Positions 26,359 to 35,680 of a DNA stretch of 64,000 nucleotides are shown piece by piece. The notes beneath the pieces were generated by a model, which did not search any database, was not told the origin of the DNA, and was given only the letters and a program-made list of their open reading frames with translations. Every line of letters starts with the position of its first letter. The stretch's first letter is position 1. Source of the DNA: JANRIG01 sp033765235 (GTDB lineage: Bacteria; Bacteroidota; Bacteroidia; Cytophagales; UBA9547); the NCBI GenBank assembly GCA_033765235.1, contig JANRIG010000011.1, forward strand, positions 24,107-88,106. The letters run 5' to 3'. The position numbers were made by a program, and so were the translations under genes.

Positions 26359-27087
26359 TTATTTCATTACTTCCCAATTTCTCAATGGTGCTAACCATGC
26401 CATCTCTATATGGGTGGAATAGGCAGGCAAAGGGCTTATGAGTGTACGGCTTTTGCCAAAAATAGTATTTGATATTGAGCCATGCGAGGTGAGTCGGGTA
26501 AATATTTTGAAATCGTGCGGGTGTGTGCCTCGGGTATATTTGTCCCATATATCCCAATCGTTTTTCAAGGTTTGTAGTGAGCAGGCAAAGGTCATAGTTG
26601 TAGAGTTGGTATGTTTCCAATGGGTAGATGCAGTGATAATGACTTTAGTATTTTCACCATTATTCTTCACCAATGGGTTGCCACCTTTTTGCAAAGGCAA
26701 ATATTTATCAGGATGGTCATATAAGGTAATGTAGTCTGCTATGGCAAGTCCTTCGAGCAATATATTATTGGCATTGTGCCAATGCAAATAATCATCTTCT
26801 ACAAAATACACATTATCATTTAAGTCAAATTGTTGCAAGGCATATTGCGCCACCATGCGCCAAGATTGTGCTGAGCTGCCTTTGTTTGATAAGTGAATAT
26901 TTACATTTTTATTTTTTAGCATTTGCAGCGTTTCGTCATTGCAGTTATCGGCAAATACATGCAAATTTTCGTGCCCGAATACATTCAAAAAATTATCAAG
27001 ACAGTGTGCTTTGGTAGCCCATGGCAATTTTTGTTTGGCATAGCCTCCATCTGATATTCTGTAAAGTATATGTAATAGGGGTGTCAT
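26359..27087 (-). CDS. glycosyltransferase-like protein
   Basis: This 242-residue protein has no signal peptide. It begins PLLHILYRISDGGY, then LHVFADNCNDET and a DxD-like motif in NVYFVEDDYLHW (EDD at 97-99), as in GT-A fold transferases. A later HPHDFKIFTRL is probably in the acceptor or metal region. Its ATG overlaps the ABC ATPase stop by one base (TAATG), so it is the last gene of the TolC-ATPase-transferase operon. The substrate is unknown. Association with an exporter suggests modification of an exported molecule, but this is inference. Confidence 0.6.
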   Translation of the reverse strand: MTPLLHILYRISDGGYAKQKLPWATKAHCLDNFLNVFGHENLHVFADNCNDETLQMLKNKNVNIHLSNKGSSAQSWRMVAQYALQQFDLNDNVYFVEDDYLHWHNANNILLEGLAIADYITLYDHPDKYLPLQKGGNPLVKNNGENTKVIITASTHWKHTNSTTMTFACSLQTLKNDWDIWDKYTRGTHPHDFKIFTRLTSHGSISNTIFGKSRTLISPLPAYSTHIEMAWLAPLRNWEVMK

Positions 27088-27761
27088 TATTGTATGGTGG
27101 TGTTTTCTATAATGCCATCTTTTATTTTGATAATACGGTTGGTATGGGCTGCCACCTCAGCTTCGTGGGTCACTATGATGATAGTTTTGCCTTCCGCATT
27201 TATTTCTTTGAATAGCTGTATCACCTCTGACGATGTGGTGGAGTCCAGTGCGCCTGTGGGCTCGTCGGCAAGTATTAGCTTGGGGTTGGTAATGAGGGCT
27301 CTGGCTATGGCTACTCTTTGTTTTTGCCCGCCTGATAGCTCTCCGGGCAAGTGTGAGGCTCTGTCTTTGAGCCCTACACGGTCAAGATATTCAAGAGACT
27401 TTTTGTTACGTTCTTTGGTGCTATATCCCTGATAGTAAAGCGGAAGTGCTACATTTTCTACTGCATTTTTAAATGCCAGCAGGTTAAAAGATTGAAATAC
27501 AAATCCTATAAACCTATTGCGATATTCGGCAGCTTTGGTTTGTGTCAAGTTTTTGATTAACGTATTATCCAAGGTATATGTACCTTGGTCATAGTCATCG
27601 AGTATGCCCAATATATTGAGTAGGGTAGATTTGCCCGAACCTGAAGCTCCCATGATAGATACCATTTCGCCTTGGGCAATGTGCATATTCACCCCTTTGA
27701 GCACATGCACTTTAGATTTGCCCATAGGGTAATATTTATGTACATCCTGCAGGTCTATCAT
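27087..27761 (-). CDS. ABC transporter ATP-binding protein, MacB/LolD type
   Basis: This 224-residue ATPase has Walker A GASGSGKST at 38-46, signature LSGGQ at 142-146, Walker B LILADEP at 162-168, and the H-loop histidine in IIIVTHEAEVA. The N-terminus (IDLQDVHKYYPMGKSKVHVLKGV) and the short length match the MacB/LolD/FtsE group, which work on envelope substrates through mechanotransmission. Its start overlaps the TolC gene by four bases and its stop overlaps the transferase by one. No permease or membrane-fusion protein is encoded here; those subunits must be elsewhere if this is an exporter. Confidence 0.88.
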   Translation of the reverse strand: MIDLQDVHKYYPMGKSKVHVLKGVNMHIAQGEMVSIMGASGSGKSTLLNILGILDDYDQGTYTLDNTLIKNLTQTKAAEYRNRFIGFVFQSFNLLAFKNAVENVALPLYYQGYSTKERNKKSLEYLDRVGLKDRASHLPGELSGGQKQRVAIARALITNPKLILADEPTGALDSTTSSEVIQLFKEINAEGKTIIIVTHEAEVAAHTNRIIKIKDGIIENTTIQ

Positions 27762-29110
27762 TCGTACAGTGGTTTTCCGTAGTAGAAATCGAGCATTTTT
27801 TTTCTGAATGTTTTTTCATATTCTGCCTGTATCTTGTCTAGTTCTGCACGTAGGAGGTTATTTTTTTCGTTGATAAATTCAAAATTGCTCATAGTGCCGG
27901 CAGTGTATCTGCGTTCTGCAAAATCATAAGATAGTTTGCGAGAAGCCACTTGAATGCTTGAAGCATTGAGTTTTTTGTCTGCTGCGCGATAGTTGTTAAA
28001 TGCATTTTCTATGTCTTGACGCAGTTGGTTTTTGGCTATTGCCTTATTATTGAGTGCAATATCTCTATTTATGGTGCTTCTTGATACATTTATTCTGGTT
28101 TGGTTCACATTATATATAGGTATGGATAGGTTGAGTGTGAAGTATGAGCTGGCAAAGTTTTCTAATTGGGCAAAAAATGGCACTTCTACAGAAGTGCCCG
28201 GTAGCTTAGTAAGGCTTGAGTATAAGGTGCTTATACCAGAGTTTAGGCTAAGTCTCGGATAAAATCCTGATTTGCTGCTTTTGATAGCATAGGTAGTAGC
28301 ATGCAGTCTTAAGTCTGCGCTTAATATTTGGGGCATATTTTGACCTGCCTTTTCAAATATCTGCTGTGTATCAGCGGTATCTATAGGCACCTGTGACGAA
28401 ATATTTGTAGTATCTACTTCAAAATCAGTAGTGTAAGGAACTATCATAAGTTGGGTGAGTTGGAGCTTGGCTGTATTTATTTGATTTTCTACTGTTATAA
28501 GTGATAGCTCTTCATTGGCAAGTTGGGCTTTGATTTGGGCTACGGTGGCCTCTGTAGCAGTACCTGATTGCCACATTTTTTCAGCCCTCTCTATTTGGGT
28601 GCGTGTATTTTGTATCTGCACTTGCACAGATTTGTATTGTTCTTTATTCATTCTCAATTGCAAATATGCAGAGGCTACGCTCATACGGATGTCATTTTTA
28701 GTTTTTTCCATATCATAAGTTGCAGCTGCATTGTTTAGCTTTTGCTGAGATATAGTATGGTTGAGGTTGTTGCCATTGAATAATACTAAAGAGGCATTAA
28801 TGCCCAGATTATTACTTCTGTTGAACTCTGTGGTATAAGTATAGTCGATATAATTGAGGGAGCGCCCTACATTAAAACTTTGGCTTGCATTGGCAGATAC
28901 GCTCGGCAGCCTATTGGCTTTGGCTAGTTCTATGGATTTTTCTGTGATTTTGGCATTGAGCTCAGAAGATTTGATACTGAGGTTGTTTTTTTCGGCTGTT
29001 TCTATACATTGCTTGAGGGTATAATAGGTGGGCTGTGCATGTATAGTTACAAGAGGAAAAGTAATAAATAAGACAAAAATTTTGAAACTCATTTTTTTGA
29101 CAAACGGCAA
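27758..29110 (-). CDS. TolC-family outer-membrane efflux protein
   Basis: This 450-residue protein has a signal peptide. The ATG at 29110 gives MPFVKKMSFKIF; an internal ATG at 29092 would give a tighter signal and is a fair alternative start. Long amphipathic helices repeat twice, with TolC-type landmarks: YYTLKQCIETAEKNNLSIK, NASQSFNVGRSLNY, LNLSIPIYN and the C-terminal YTAGTMSNFEFINEKNNLLRAE. It would form the trimeric outer-membrane duct. It is the first gene of the three-gene operon and overlaps the ATPase gene by four bases. Confidence 0.88.
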   Translation of the reverse strand: MPFVKKMSFKIFVLFITFPLVTIHAQPTYYTLKQCIETAEKNNLSIKSSELNAKITEKSIELAKANRLPSVSANASQSFNVGRSLNYIDYTYTTEFNRSNNLGINASLVLFNGNNLNHTISQQKLNNAAATYDMEKTKNDIRMSVASAYLQLRMNKEQYKSVQVQIQNTRTQIERAEKMWQSGTATEATVAQIKAQLANEELSLITVENQINTAKLQLTQLMIVPYTTDFEVDTTNISSQVPIDTADTQQIFEKAGQNMPQILSADLRLHATTYAIKSSKSGFYPRLSLNSGISTLYSSLTKLPGTSVEVPFFAQLENFASSYFTLNLSIPIYNVNQTRINVSRSTINRDIALNNKAIAKNQLRQDIENAFNNYRAADKKLNASSIQVASRKLSYDFAERRYTAGTMSNFEFINEKNNLLRAELDKIQAEYEKTFRKKMLDFYYGKPLYE

Positions 29111-29346
29111 ATTAATAAAATTATTGTAATATGAATAAAAAATACTTCAATGCTGCTTCAAGAGTCTATTGTGTAAGCTTATGTGACTATATTTCAAGGC
29201 TTCCAGCCTAAATGTAACCTTTTATTCACTCAAGCTGATGTACGAATGCATTTCAATATTAGGCCATGTATCCCTCAGCTGTTTATATATATAAATAATG
29301 ACAAAAAATGTTACCTATACCTTTCATATTCAGTTTTTTAAAGGGC

Positions 29347-29706
29347 TCATTTTTGCAATAATGCCAATTCACTTTTTTCTTTTGCTGTCATACCTGCCAC
29401 TACCAAGTGGTATGATAGGTCAATAAAATCTTTGAGCAGTTTATCATTGCCTGCTTTGCATAATACAGTGTTCCAATGTTTTTTATTTTGATGGTAGCCG
29501 GGGTGCACCCAATCATACAGTTCTCTGAGTGCAATGGCATGTTCAGGGTCACACTTTACATTAAATTGCAGCTGAGTAGCATCTAATGGCAATATTAAAA
29601 ACATTTTAGTGCCTACTTTATATACCAATGTATTGTATCCAAAAGGCTCAGACTCTGTCACTCCCGGTTTTGCTAAGCAATAATCTCTAATATATTCTGC
29701 TGTCAT
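29347..29706 (-). CDS. MmcQ/YjbR family protein
   Basis: This 119-residue cytoplasmic protein matches the small MmcQ/YjbR family. It has an N-terminal EYIRDYCLAKPGVTESEPFG, a central strand run (YKVGTKMFLILPL) and the motif VHPGYHQNKKHWNTV. Members have a DNA-binding-like double-wing fold, but no specific role is established. Its start overlaps the end of the large secreted-protein gene by four bases, though no functional link is evident. Confidence 0.85.
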   Translation of the reverse strand: MTAEYIRDYCLAKPGVTESEPFGYNTLVYKVGTKMFLILPLDATQLQFNVKCDPEHAIALRELYDWVHPGYHQNKKHWNTVLCKAGNDKLLKDFIDLSYHLVVAGMTAKEKSELALLQK

Positions 29707-31865
29707 TTTATAAGGGTTACAGAACCCTTGTTGCTAAAAGTTTCTTCGTCTGCCCATTTGCCCGATACTATATAGGTATATACTCCCACATTGTTCGCAG
29801 TGCCGTCCCAGCCGGTGGCTGTTTTGCCATCGCCATACAGTACTGTTTCTATATCCGTAGTTTGATATACTAATTGCCCAAGAATATTAAATATTTTTAC
29901 CGAAAAATCTGTTTTGGCAAAGTCATCTATCTGTCCAAATATGTACCATTTGCGGTTGCGGTCATCTGCCGAATTGGGACTGAATACAGTGGGTATCAAT
30001 ATTTTTTTAGAGGAAGGCAGCCTCACTCTTACATCTTGAGCTTGGGTGCCCGTGCAGCCGTATTCATTGGTGCCAGCTACGGTGAGTATATATGTTTTGG
30101 CCAAGCCAAACCTTATAGCTATGCCTGATGTGGTGCCGGTGAGTGTACTGTCTGATAACACCCATCTGTAGGTCACATTATCAGGAGGTGATGCGGTGGC
30201 ATTGAAGGTGTATTCGCGCATATCAGTTTCAGTAGACCTGTATATAGGTTCGGCAGGTGCATTTATGTTCATCACAGGGCTTAGCTTGGAAGTGATTTTT
30301 ATAGAGTCAATAGCCACACATTTGGTAGCTATGTTAGTGACTGTGAGTGGATAAAAGGTGCTTGTTTCTGTATTTTTAGCTTTAAAGGTCTGTGTTGAAG
30401 CATTCACATCTGCCAAATCAGCAGAGGTTTTCCATGTATATTTAAGGTCGGCAGGCAGTTGGTCGGTGCCAGGGTAGGCTATATTAGAGGTAATGCTGCT
30501 ACCTACACAGGCAAATTTTTCTTTGGCAGTACCAAAGTTGGGTGTAGGTTTAGGGTTTACCAATATATTTACAGAGTCGGCATCTGAGCATCCGTTACCG
30601 TCTGTCACGGTGGCTTTTACCATGTATGGGGTAGTAATAGGCTTACTTATATATAGGCTGTCGTTTTGCTTGTTAAGCTCAGTGAGCGGGTTCCAAGTAT
30701 AATTATATGGTGCAAACCCACCTGAAGTGTTGCTCTTAAATGTTACATTATTGCCAATGCAAGTAGAAAGCTGCGTGTCAAAATCTTTGATTGAAAATTG
30801 CAGTGAGTGCTTTTTTATCTGTATCAGGTCTGTAGCCGTACAGCTGTTGGCATCGGTGCCGGTGAGTGTATATACTATTCCTGCAAAAGAAATAGGGCTG
30901 ATAGTTGCATTAGCATTGGTAGAGTCAGATACACCTGTCACAGGAGCCCACTTGTAGGAGTATCCGGGGGTGCCCCCTGCTATGGATGAGCTTATGGTCA
31001 ATGTATTAAATTTGCACAGTGATGTGTCGTTTTGTGCAATGGATAGTGTGATTTGAGGGTTGAGAGTCACATTTACAGAGGCGGAGTCTTTGCAGCCGTT
31101 GGCATCGGAGGCTATTACTTTGTAGGTAATGGCTGAGTTGGGGGTCACTATAGGGTTTTGTGCGGTGGTGCTGTTGATATTGGTAAATGGTTTCCACAAA
31201 TAGGTGTATGGAGGTGCAGACTCTGCTACAATGTTGGAGAATAGTTGTAAGTCTTGACCAAAGCACCGCACCGATGAGCCCGATATAGCTACTGTAGGTT
31301 TGTTGAAATTTGTCACACTTATTTGACGAGTGGTTTTGCAGTAGGGTAGGGTATTATCAGTCACTATGAGGGTATAAGTACCTGCACTAGCTACATCTAT
31401 GCTGCTGCCTGAGAGTGTATTGCCCTGATATATCCATGTATTGGTGTAGGTGCTTGTGCCCGGGCTTGTGAGATTGACAAGGGTAGCCAAGCTACTGGGG
31501 CACACCACTTTGTCTGCCCCCAACTGCACCAATGGCGATACTTTTACCAATGCACTGAAGGTAGTGTCTTTTATTTTAGTGGCTCCTGAAAATAGGTCTA
31601 TTTTTATTGAAATGAAGTTGGGGAATGTAGTAATTTTAGATGCAATAGGGAAAAATACGGTGCTGCCTATGCCATTTTCAGATGCACCAAACAGGTCAGT
31701 GATATTCCATTGATAGGTATAGCTGCCAGCAGGATTGGTGCTTACCACAAAATTTACAGTATCATTTTGGCATACGGCATTGCTGTAGCTCGGAGTTATT
31801 ACAAAACCTTGCGAATAAGTATTATAAACAATAATCGAAAACAAAATAGCTGCTAAATACCTCAT
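29703..31865 (-). CDS. secreted multi-domain protein with gliding-type C-terminal sorting domain
   Basis: This 720-residue exported protein has a signal peptide (about 1-19). Several Ig/PKD-like repeats of about 85-100 residues follow, each with a YTYLWKP- or YSYKWAP-type core and a paired Cys (for example SVRCFGQDLQLFSN and DTSLCKFNTLTISS). The C-terminal 90 residues are a gliding-motility-associated type B sorting domain, with IPTVFSPNSADDRN, SVKIFNILGQLVYQT and GWDGTANNVGVYTYIV. Proteins of this kind are exported by type IX secretion and displayed on the surface or released. The role is probably adhesive. It is transcribed with the small YjbR gene downstream. Confidence 0.85.
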   Translation of the reverse strand: MRYLAAILFSIIVYNTYSQGFVITPSYSNAVCQNDTVNFVVSTNPAGSYTYQWNITDLFGASENGIGSTVFFPIASKITTFPNFISIKIDLFSGATKIKDTTFSALVKVSPLVQLGADKVVCPSSLATLVNLTSPGTSTYTNTWIYQGNTLSGSSIDVASAGTYTLIVTDNTLPYCKTTRQISVTNFNKPTVAISGSSVRCFGQDLQLFSNIVAESAPPYTYLWKPFTNINSTTAQNPIVTPNSAITYKVIASDANGCKDSASVNVTLNPQITLSIAQNDTSLCKFNTLTISSSIAGGTPGYSYKWAPVTGVSDSTNANATISPISFAGIVYTLTGTDANSCTATDLIQIKKHSLQFSIKDFDTQLSTCIGNNVTFKSNTSGGFAPYNYTWNPLTELNKQNDSLYISKPITTPYMVKATVTDGNGCSDADSVNILVNPKPTPNFGTAKEKFACVGSSITSNIAYPGTDQLPADLKYTWKTSADLADVNASTQTFKAKNTETSTFYPLTVTNIATKCVAIDSIKITSKLSPVMNINAPAEPIYRSTETDMREYTFNATASPPDNVTYRWVLSDSTLTGTTSGIAIRFGLAKTYILTVAGTNEYGCTGTQAQDVRVRLPSSKKILIPTVFSPNSADDRNRKWYIFGQIDDFAKTDFSVKIFNILGQLVYQTTDIETVLYGDGKTATGWDGTANNVGVYTYIVSGKWADEETFSNKGSVTLIK

Positions 31866-31929
31866 ATTTACTTCAAGAACGTAAAAATAATCTTATTTTG
31901 TTAATTGTAAAAATAAAAAAGAAGTACAA

Positions 31930-32712
31930 CTACTCCCTTCGCTCCCATTTTTGCTTTATATTGAAGGGAAATTTTAGCTCTTTGTCGGCTATCTCTACTT
32001 TATGGTGCTCAATACCTACATACATACTTCTATATCCTACTCTTGACCTGAAACTGAGAGATATTTTATTGGTAAATGCAAATAATATCTCATTGATTTT
32101 CTTGAAGTTGTCATAATTTATTTCTAATATATTGTCGTTGGTCACATCGCGTGCCGCAAACCTTTCAAGTTTCATATTATTATTGCGTATATAGTTATCT
32201 ATGGCAAAGTTTTTTCGGCTTTGGTGCAATATAGAAAATGTACTGTCTACCTCTGTGCTATCTTCGGGCGATTGTGTAAAAGGTATATTGCCAAATAATA
32301 TATTTTGTATCAGGTCATAGTTGAGTTCATAGTTAAGGTATTCTGAAAGTGATTTGTATGAATACAAATAATATTCTTTTTGTAATCTATTGATAATAAA
32401 TACCGAATCGCGCGTTATCAGGCATCTTATGGCTTCTATACCCAATGCAGGATTTACCGAAATCCATATCACACTGTCTTTTCTAAATCTGAAAGTAGCT
32501 TGCGATTGAAACTGGTCTACACCATCAGTAAATTCTATTTTGCTCTTAGTGCTAAGGTATTGAAAATCTGCATGCTGCGTCTGTATTTTTATTTTCATGC
32601 GCTTTTTGGGCTCTATCTTTTGCACCAACACTGATTTTTTGCGCTGGCATGCATATAGTACAAAAAGTATGATGGCAGAGATGTAAAAAAATCTTAATAC
32701 ATTGTTATTCAT
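31930..32712 (-). CDS. DUF4292 lipoprotein
   Basis: This 260-residue protein has a lipoprotein signal ending in LYAC (lipidated Cys22). A beta-rich fold follows, with VWISVNPALGIEAIRCLITRD, SVFIINRLQKEYYLYSY and DLIQNILFGNIPF, characteristic of DUF4292. The fold is expected to resemble LolA/LolB lipid-binding sheets. Its start overlaps the TPR gene stop by eight bases, and the TPR/DUF4292 pair is commonly linked in Bacteroidota. A role in outer-membrane lipid or lipoprotein traffic is plausible but unproven. Confidence 0.8.
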   Translation of the reverse strand: MNNNVLRFFYISAIILFVLYACQRKKSVLVQKIEPKKRMKIKIQTQHADFQYLSTKSKIEFTDGVDQFQSQATFRFRKDSVIWISVNPALGIEAIRCLITRDSVFIINRLQKEYYLYSYKSLSEYLNYELNYDLIQNILFGNIPFTQSPEDSTEVDSTFSILHQSRKNFAIDNYIRNNNMKLERFAARDVTNDNILEINYDNFKKINEILFAFTNKISLSFRSRVGYRSMYVGIEHHKVEIADKELKFPFNIKQKWERRE

Positions 32713-34441
32713 GTATTTTTCTGTCGCTTATTTTCTTGTCAATCCATTCGGAGGTTTCGCCAAGTGCTTTGGCACGCTTCCATTGCTCCACAGCCTTGTC
32801 TTTTTCACCTAATTTGAAGAGCACATCGCCATAGTGCTCTACAATGGTGCCGTTATTGGTTTTTGATTCAATTTTTTCAAATATTTCTTTGGCTTTTTCA
32901 TATTCTTTCATCATATACAGTATCCATGCATAGGTGTCAAGGTACGTGGGGTTGTCAGGATACTCTTTGACTACTTTTTCGCTCATTTTTTTGGCATAGT
33001 CCATTTTATCGTTTCTAAGCGATAGGTAATAGCTATAGTTGTTGAGTACCAAATGATTGTTTGCATCTTCTTTTAATGCTTCTTCAAAGGCGTCATCAGA
33101 TTTTTTATACTCTTTGAGGCTGTTGTAGCAGTCGCCTATCATGCTACAAAACTGTACCAGCATATTTTTGTCGCCTGTAGTGTATTTTTTGCCTTGTTCA
33201 AATGAGGTGATAGACCTGCGATAGTCTTGCATGAGTTGGTATGCCAGTCCATTATAAAACCAGAATACAGCATTGTTTGGGAAGTATTCAAGAGATTTTT
33301 CGGAGTGCTTTTTGAGGCTGTCTGTTTTGTTGAGTTCATGGTCAAGGGTGAGCACCTGCTGCCATACTTTGTATTGGGAGTAGTCAAGGCTCACGGCTTT
33401 GAGGTATGATAGCAGAGCATCGTTGCTTTTGCCGCATATAGCCAACACATCACCGTTCATAGCCCACGATTTGGAGTCTTTAGGATGTGTGACAGTGAGA
33501 ATGGATGATAGGTTTAGGCAGTCATATTTTAGTTTTTCTTTCCTGTCTTGGTCGGTTTCAGAGGAGAATTGTCTGATTTTATTTATAAGAATATTCACTT
33601 TTATATCATTGCTTAGCTCTTCAGACTTAAAAACTTTTTCAAGTGCTTTGTCTGCTTTGTCTTCATCACCTTTGTTTCTGTAAATGTCTGACATATAAAG
33701 CTGTGCATATGGGTCGTCAGGATTTTTGGCTAATAGTTCTGTAAGTATTTTTTCGCACTCTGCATATTTTTCGTTAGTAAGCAGCAGTTCGGCAAGCAGT
33801 AGCACACTCCTTGGGTCGTCGGGGTAGGCAGCTATAAGTCTTTTGCCCTCTTTTATGGCCTCCTCCAATTTTCCTTGTTTTAAGTATATTTGTTGCTTTT
33901 GCCTCACCAGCTCCTCACTTATGCCTGTGGCCTTCTCAAATTTGTCAAAATTTTTGAGTGCTTCATCGTTTTTGCCTTGTATAAGGTTTATGGTGGCCAA
34001 CTCATAGTAATACTCCTGGCAATTAGGTACTTTATTGATAAGGTTTAGATATGTTTTGGCAGCTTCGTTAAAGTCTTGCTTACGCTCATACACTTGAGCA
34101 AGCAGCAGATAATAATATTTGTTGCTGTCGTTAATTTCTACTGCTTTTTTTATATATTCCAATGCTTTATATAAATTGCCCTGCTTCACATATATTTGAC
34201 CTATCATATAGTGTGTGCCGGCGCCATTGGGGTTGTTGGTGATAGATTTTTCAAAATATAGCAATGCTTTAATATAGTTTTCGAGCAAATATTCTTTCAT
34301 GCCCTCGGCAAAATCATACTCTGACTGCTGAATGGGAGTGAGGTATACATCACCCACTGCTTTTTTCTTTTTAGAAAACTGTGCATAACCCGATACAAAA
34401 AATAATATAAAAACGACAAAAATTAATTTTACCCTTTTCAC
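32705..34441 (-). CDS. tetratricopeptide repeat protein
   Basis: This 578-residue exported protein has a signal peptide (about 1-20). TPR helices cover nearly the whole length: ALLYFEKSITNNPNGAGTHYM, YKALEYIKKAVEINDSNKYYY, DEALKNFDKFEKATGISEE and more to the C-terminus, probably 12 or more repeats. It likely acts as a periplasmic or outer-membrane scaffold. It is transcribed before DUF4292. A CAAAAATA at 34483-34490 (TATTTTTG on this strand) is a plausible -7 element upstream. Confidence 0.85.
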   Translation of the reverse strand: MKRVKLIFVVFILFFVSGYAQFSKKKKAVGDVYLTPIQQSEYDFAEGMKEYLLENYIKALLYFEKSITNNPNGAGTHYMIGQIYVKQGNLYKALEYIKKAVEINDSNKYYYLLLAQVYERKQDFNEAAKTYLNLINKVPNCQEYYYELATINLIQGKNDEALKNFDKFEKATGISEELVRQKQQIYLKQGKLEEAIKEGKRLIAAYPDDPRSVLLLAELLLTNEKYAECEKILTELLAKNPDDPYAQLYMSDIYRNKGDEDKADKALEKVFKSEELSNDIKVNILINKIRQFSSETDQDRKEKLKYDCLNLSSILTVTHPKDSKSWAMNGDVLAICGKSNDALLSYLKAVSLDYSQYKVWQQVLTLDHELNKTDSLKKHSEKSLEYFPNNAVFWFYNGLAYQLMQDYRRSITSFEQGKKYTTGDKNMLVQFCSMIGDCYNSLKEYKKSDDAFEEALKEDANNHLVLNNYSYYLSLRNDKMDYAKKMSEKVVKEYPDNPTYLDTYAWILYMMKEYEKAKEIFEKIESKTNNGTIVEHYGDVLFKLGEKDKAVEQWKRAKALGETSEWIDKKISDRKIHE

Positions 34442-34897
34442 CGAATTTAATCAGATAATATAATCATATATTTATAATAGCGCAAAAATACAAATTTTTG
34501 TTATAAATAAGATATATATACACAGCATTTATTTTGTGGGTCAAAAAATAATTATTTGGCCATTATTTCAAGTTTATTTGTATAGTTGCAAATAGTGTAT
34601 CTATCCATATACACAATGTTAATTATTAACAATCGCAAAAAATATGCCATTGCAACTTATAATTTTTCAATAATATATCTTGCTTACAATATTCACAGCA
34701 TATGAAATCCCAAAATATTAACATTATGATTTATGATAAAGATGAAATTGACACACCCGTTTTTAATAACTTATGTATATTTTCATATTAGTTTGTACTT
34801 TCAAATACCTAAACTTTTTTTTGGATAACAGATGTACATCACAAACTATTCATTATGAATAATTCACAATTCATCTTACCTTTGTAAGGTTGCACAA
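34442..34897. other. 456-base divergent intergenic region between TPR gene and trpC
   Basis: It holds probable promoters for both neighbours: TATTTTTG on the minus strand at 34483-34490, and TACCTTTG on the plus strand at 34877-34884 just before trpC. A 29-codon ATG frame at 34702-34791 has no tryptophan codons, so it is not a classical trp attenuator leader. No terminator-antiterminator pair was recognised. Confidence 0.55.
34877..34884 (+). promoter_or_regulatory. candidate -7 promoter element for trpCFB
   Basis: TACCTTTG matches TAnnTTTG 13 bases before the trpC ATG. There is no good TTG at the upstream spacing, and the very short distance to the start implies an almost leaderless transcript. 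Confidence 0.45.
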
Positions 34898-35680
34898 ATG
34901 AATATACTCGATACCATAGTAGCTCACAAAATATTGGAGGTACAATCTGCCAAACTTAGTACAAGTGTGAGCAAACTTGAAAAAAGCAAGTATTTTCATA
35001 GAAATTGCATATCTCTAAGGCAATCGCTATTACTTCACAAGTGTGGCATCATAGCAGAGTTTAAGCGTAAATCGCCATCTAAAGGAGTTATTAATGCTTT
35101 TTTATCGGCACATGAGGTTACTACAGGCTATGCAAAAGCCGGTGCCAAAGGGCTAAGTATACTTACAGACAATCATTTTTTTGGTGGCAAAAATGATGAC
35201 ATCGAGCAAAACAGAGATGCAGTGCACATCCCCATATTGCGCAAAGAATTTATCATAGACGAGTACCAAATCATAGAGGCCAAAGCCATGGGTGCAGATG
35301 TGATATTGCTCATAGCAGCATGCCTAAGCTCCTCCCAAACGGTATCACTAGCCAAATTTGTGTCACAAATGGGCATGGAAACATTGCTCGAAGTACATAA
35401 TGAAGAAGAATACAATGCATATATGAACCCATACATACACATGGTAGGGGTGAATAATAGAAACCTAAAAAATTTTGAAGTAAATATTGAAACTTCATTG
35501 CGCCTTGCAGACGTTATAGACAAAAATGTGGTGAAAATAGCTGAAAGCGGGCTTAATAGTGCTGATGAGATAAAAACACTCATACAGGCAGGCTTCAAAG
35601 GTTTCTTAATTGGCGAAAGTTTTATGAAAACAAAATCCCCGGCAGAGGCTTGCAAAAATCTGATTAATGAAATTAGTTGA
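34898..35680 (+). CDS. trpC: indole-3-glycerol-phosphate synthase
   Basis: This 260-residue TIM-barrel enzyme of tryptophan synthesis closes the indole ring. The catalytic and phosphate-binding motifs are present: IIAEFKRKSPSKG (about 51-63), LRKEFIIDEYQI, LLEVHNEEEY, GVNNRNLKNFEVN and the C-terminal IAESGLNSADEI with GFLIGESFM. Length is standard. It overlaps trpF by 14 bases, so translation is coupled. In Bacteroidota trpC usually follows trpE, trpG and trpD; here it is the first gene of the unit, and those three are absent from the window. Confidence 0.95.
   Translation: MNILDTIVAHKILEVQSAKLSTSVSKLEKSKYFHRNCISLRQSLLLHKCGIIAEFKRKSPSKGVINAFLSAHEVTTGYAKAGAKGLSILTDNHFFGGKNDDIEQNRDAVHIPILRKEFIIDEYQIIEAKAMGADVILLIAACLSSSQTVSLAKFVSQMGMETLLEVHNEEEYNAYMNPYIHMVGVNNRNLKNFEVNIETSLRLADVIDKNVVKIAESGLNSADEIKTLIQAGFKGFLIGESFMKTKSPAEACKNLINEIS

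Noticed and set aside
34702..34791. 29-codon ATG frame before trpC as a tryptophan attenuator leader.
   Set aside because: It contains no tryptophan codons, and I see no competing hairpins, so there is no basis for attenuation.
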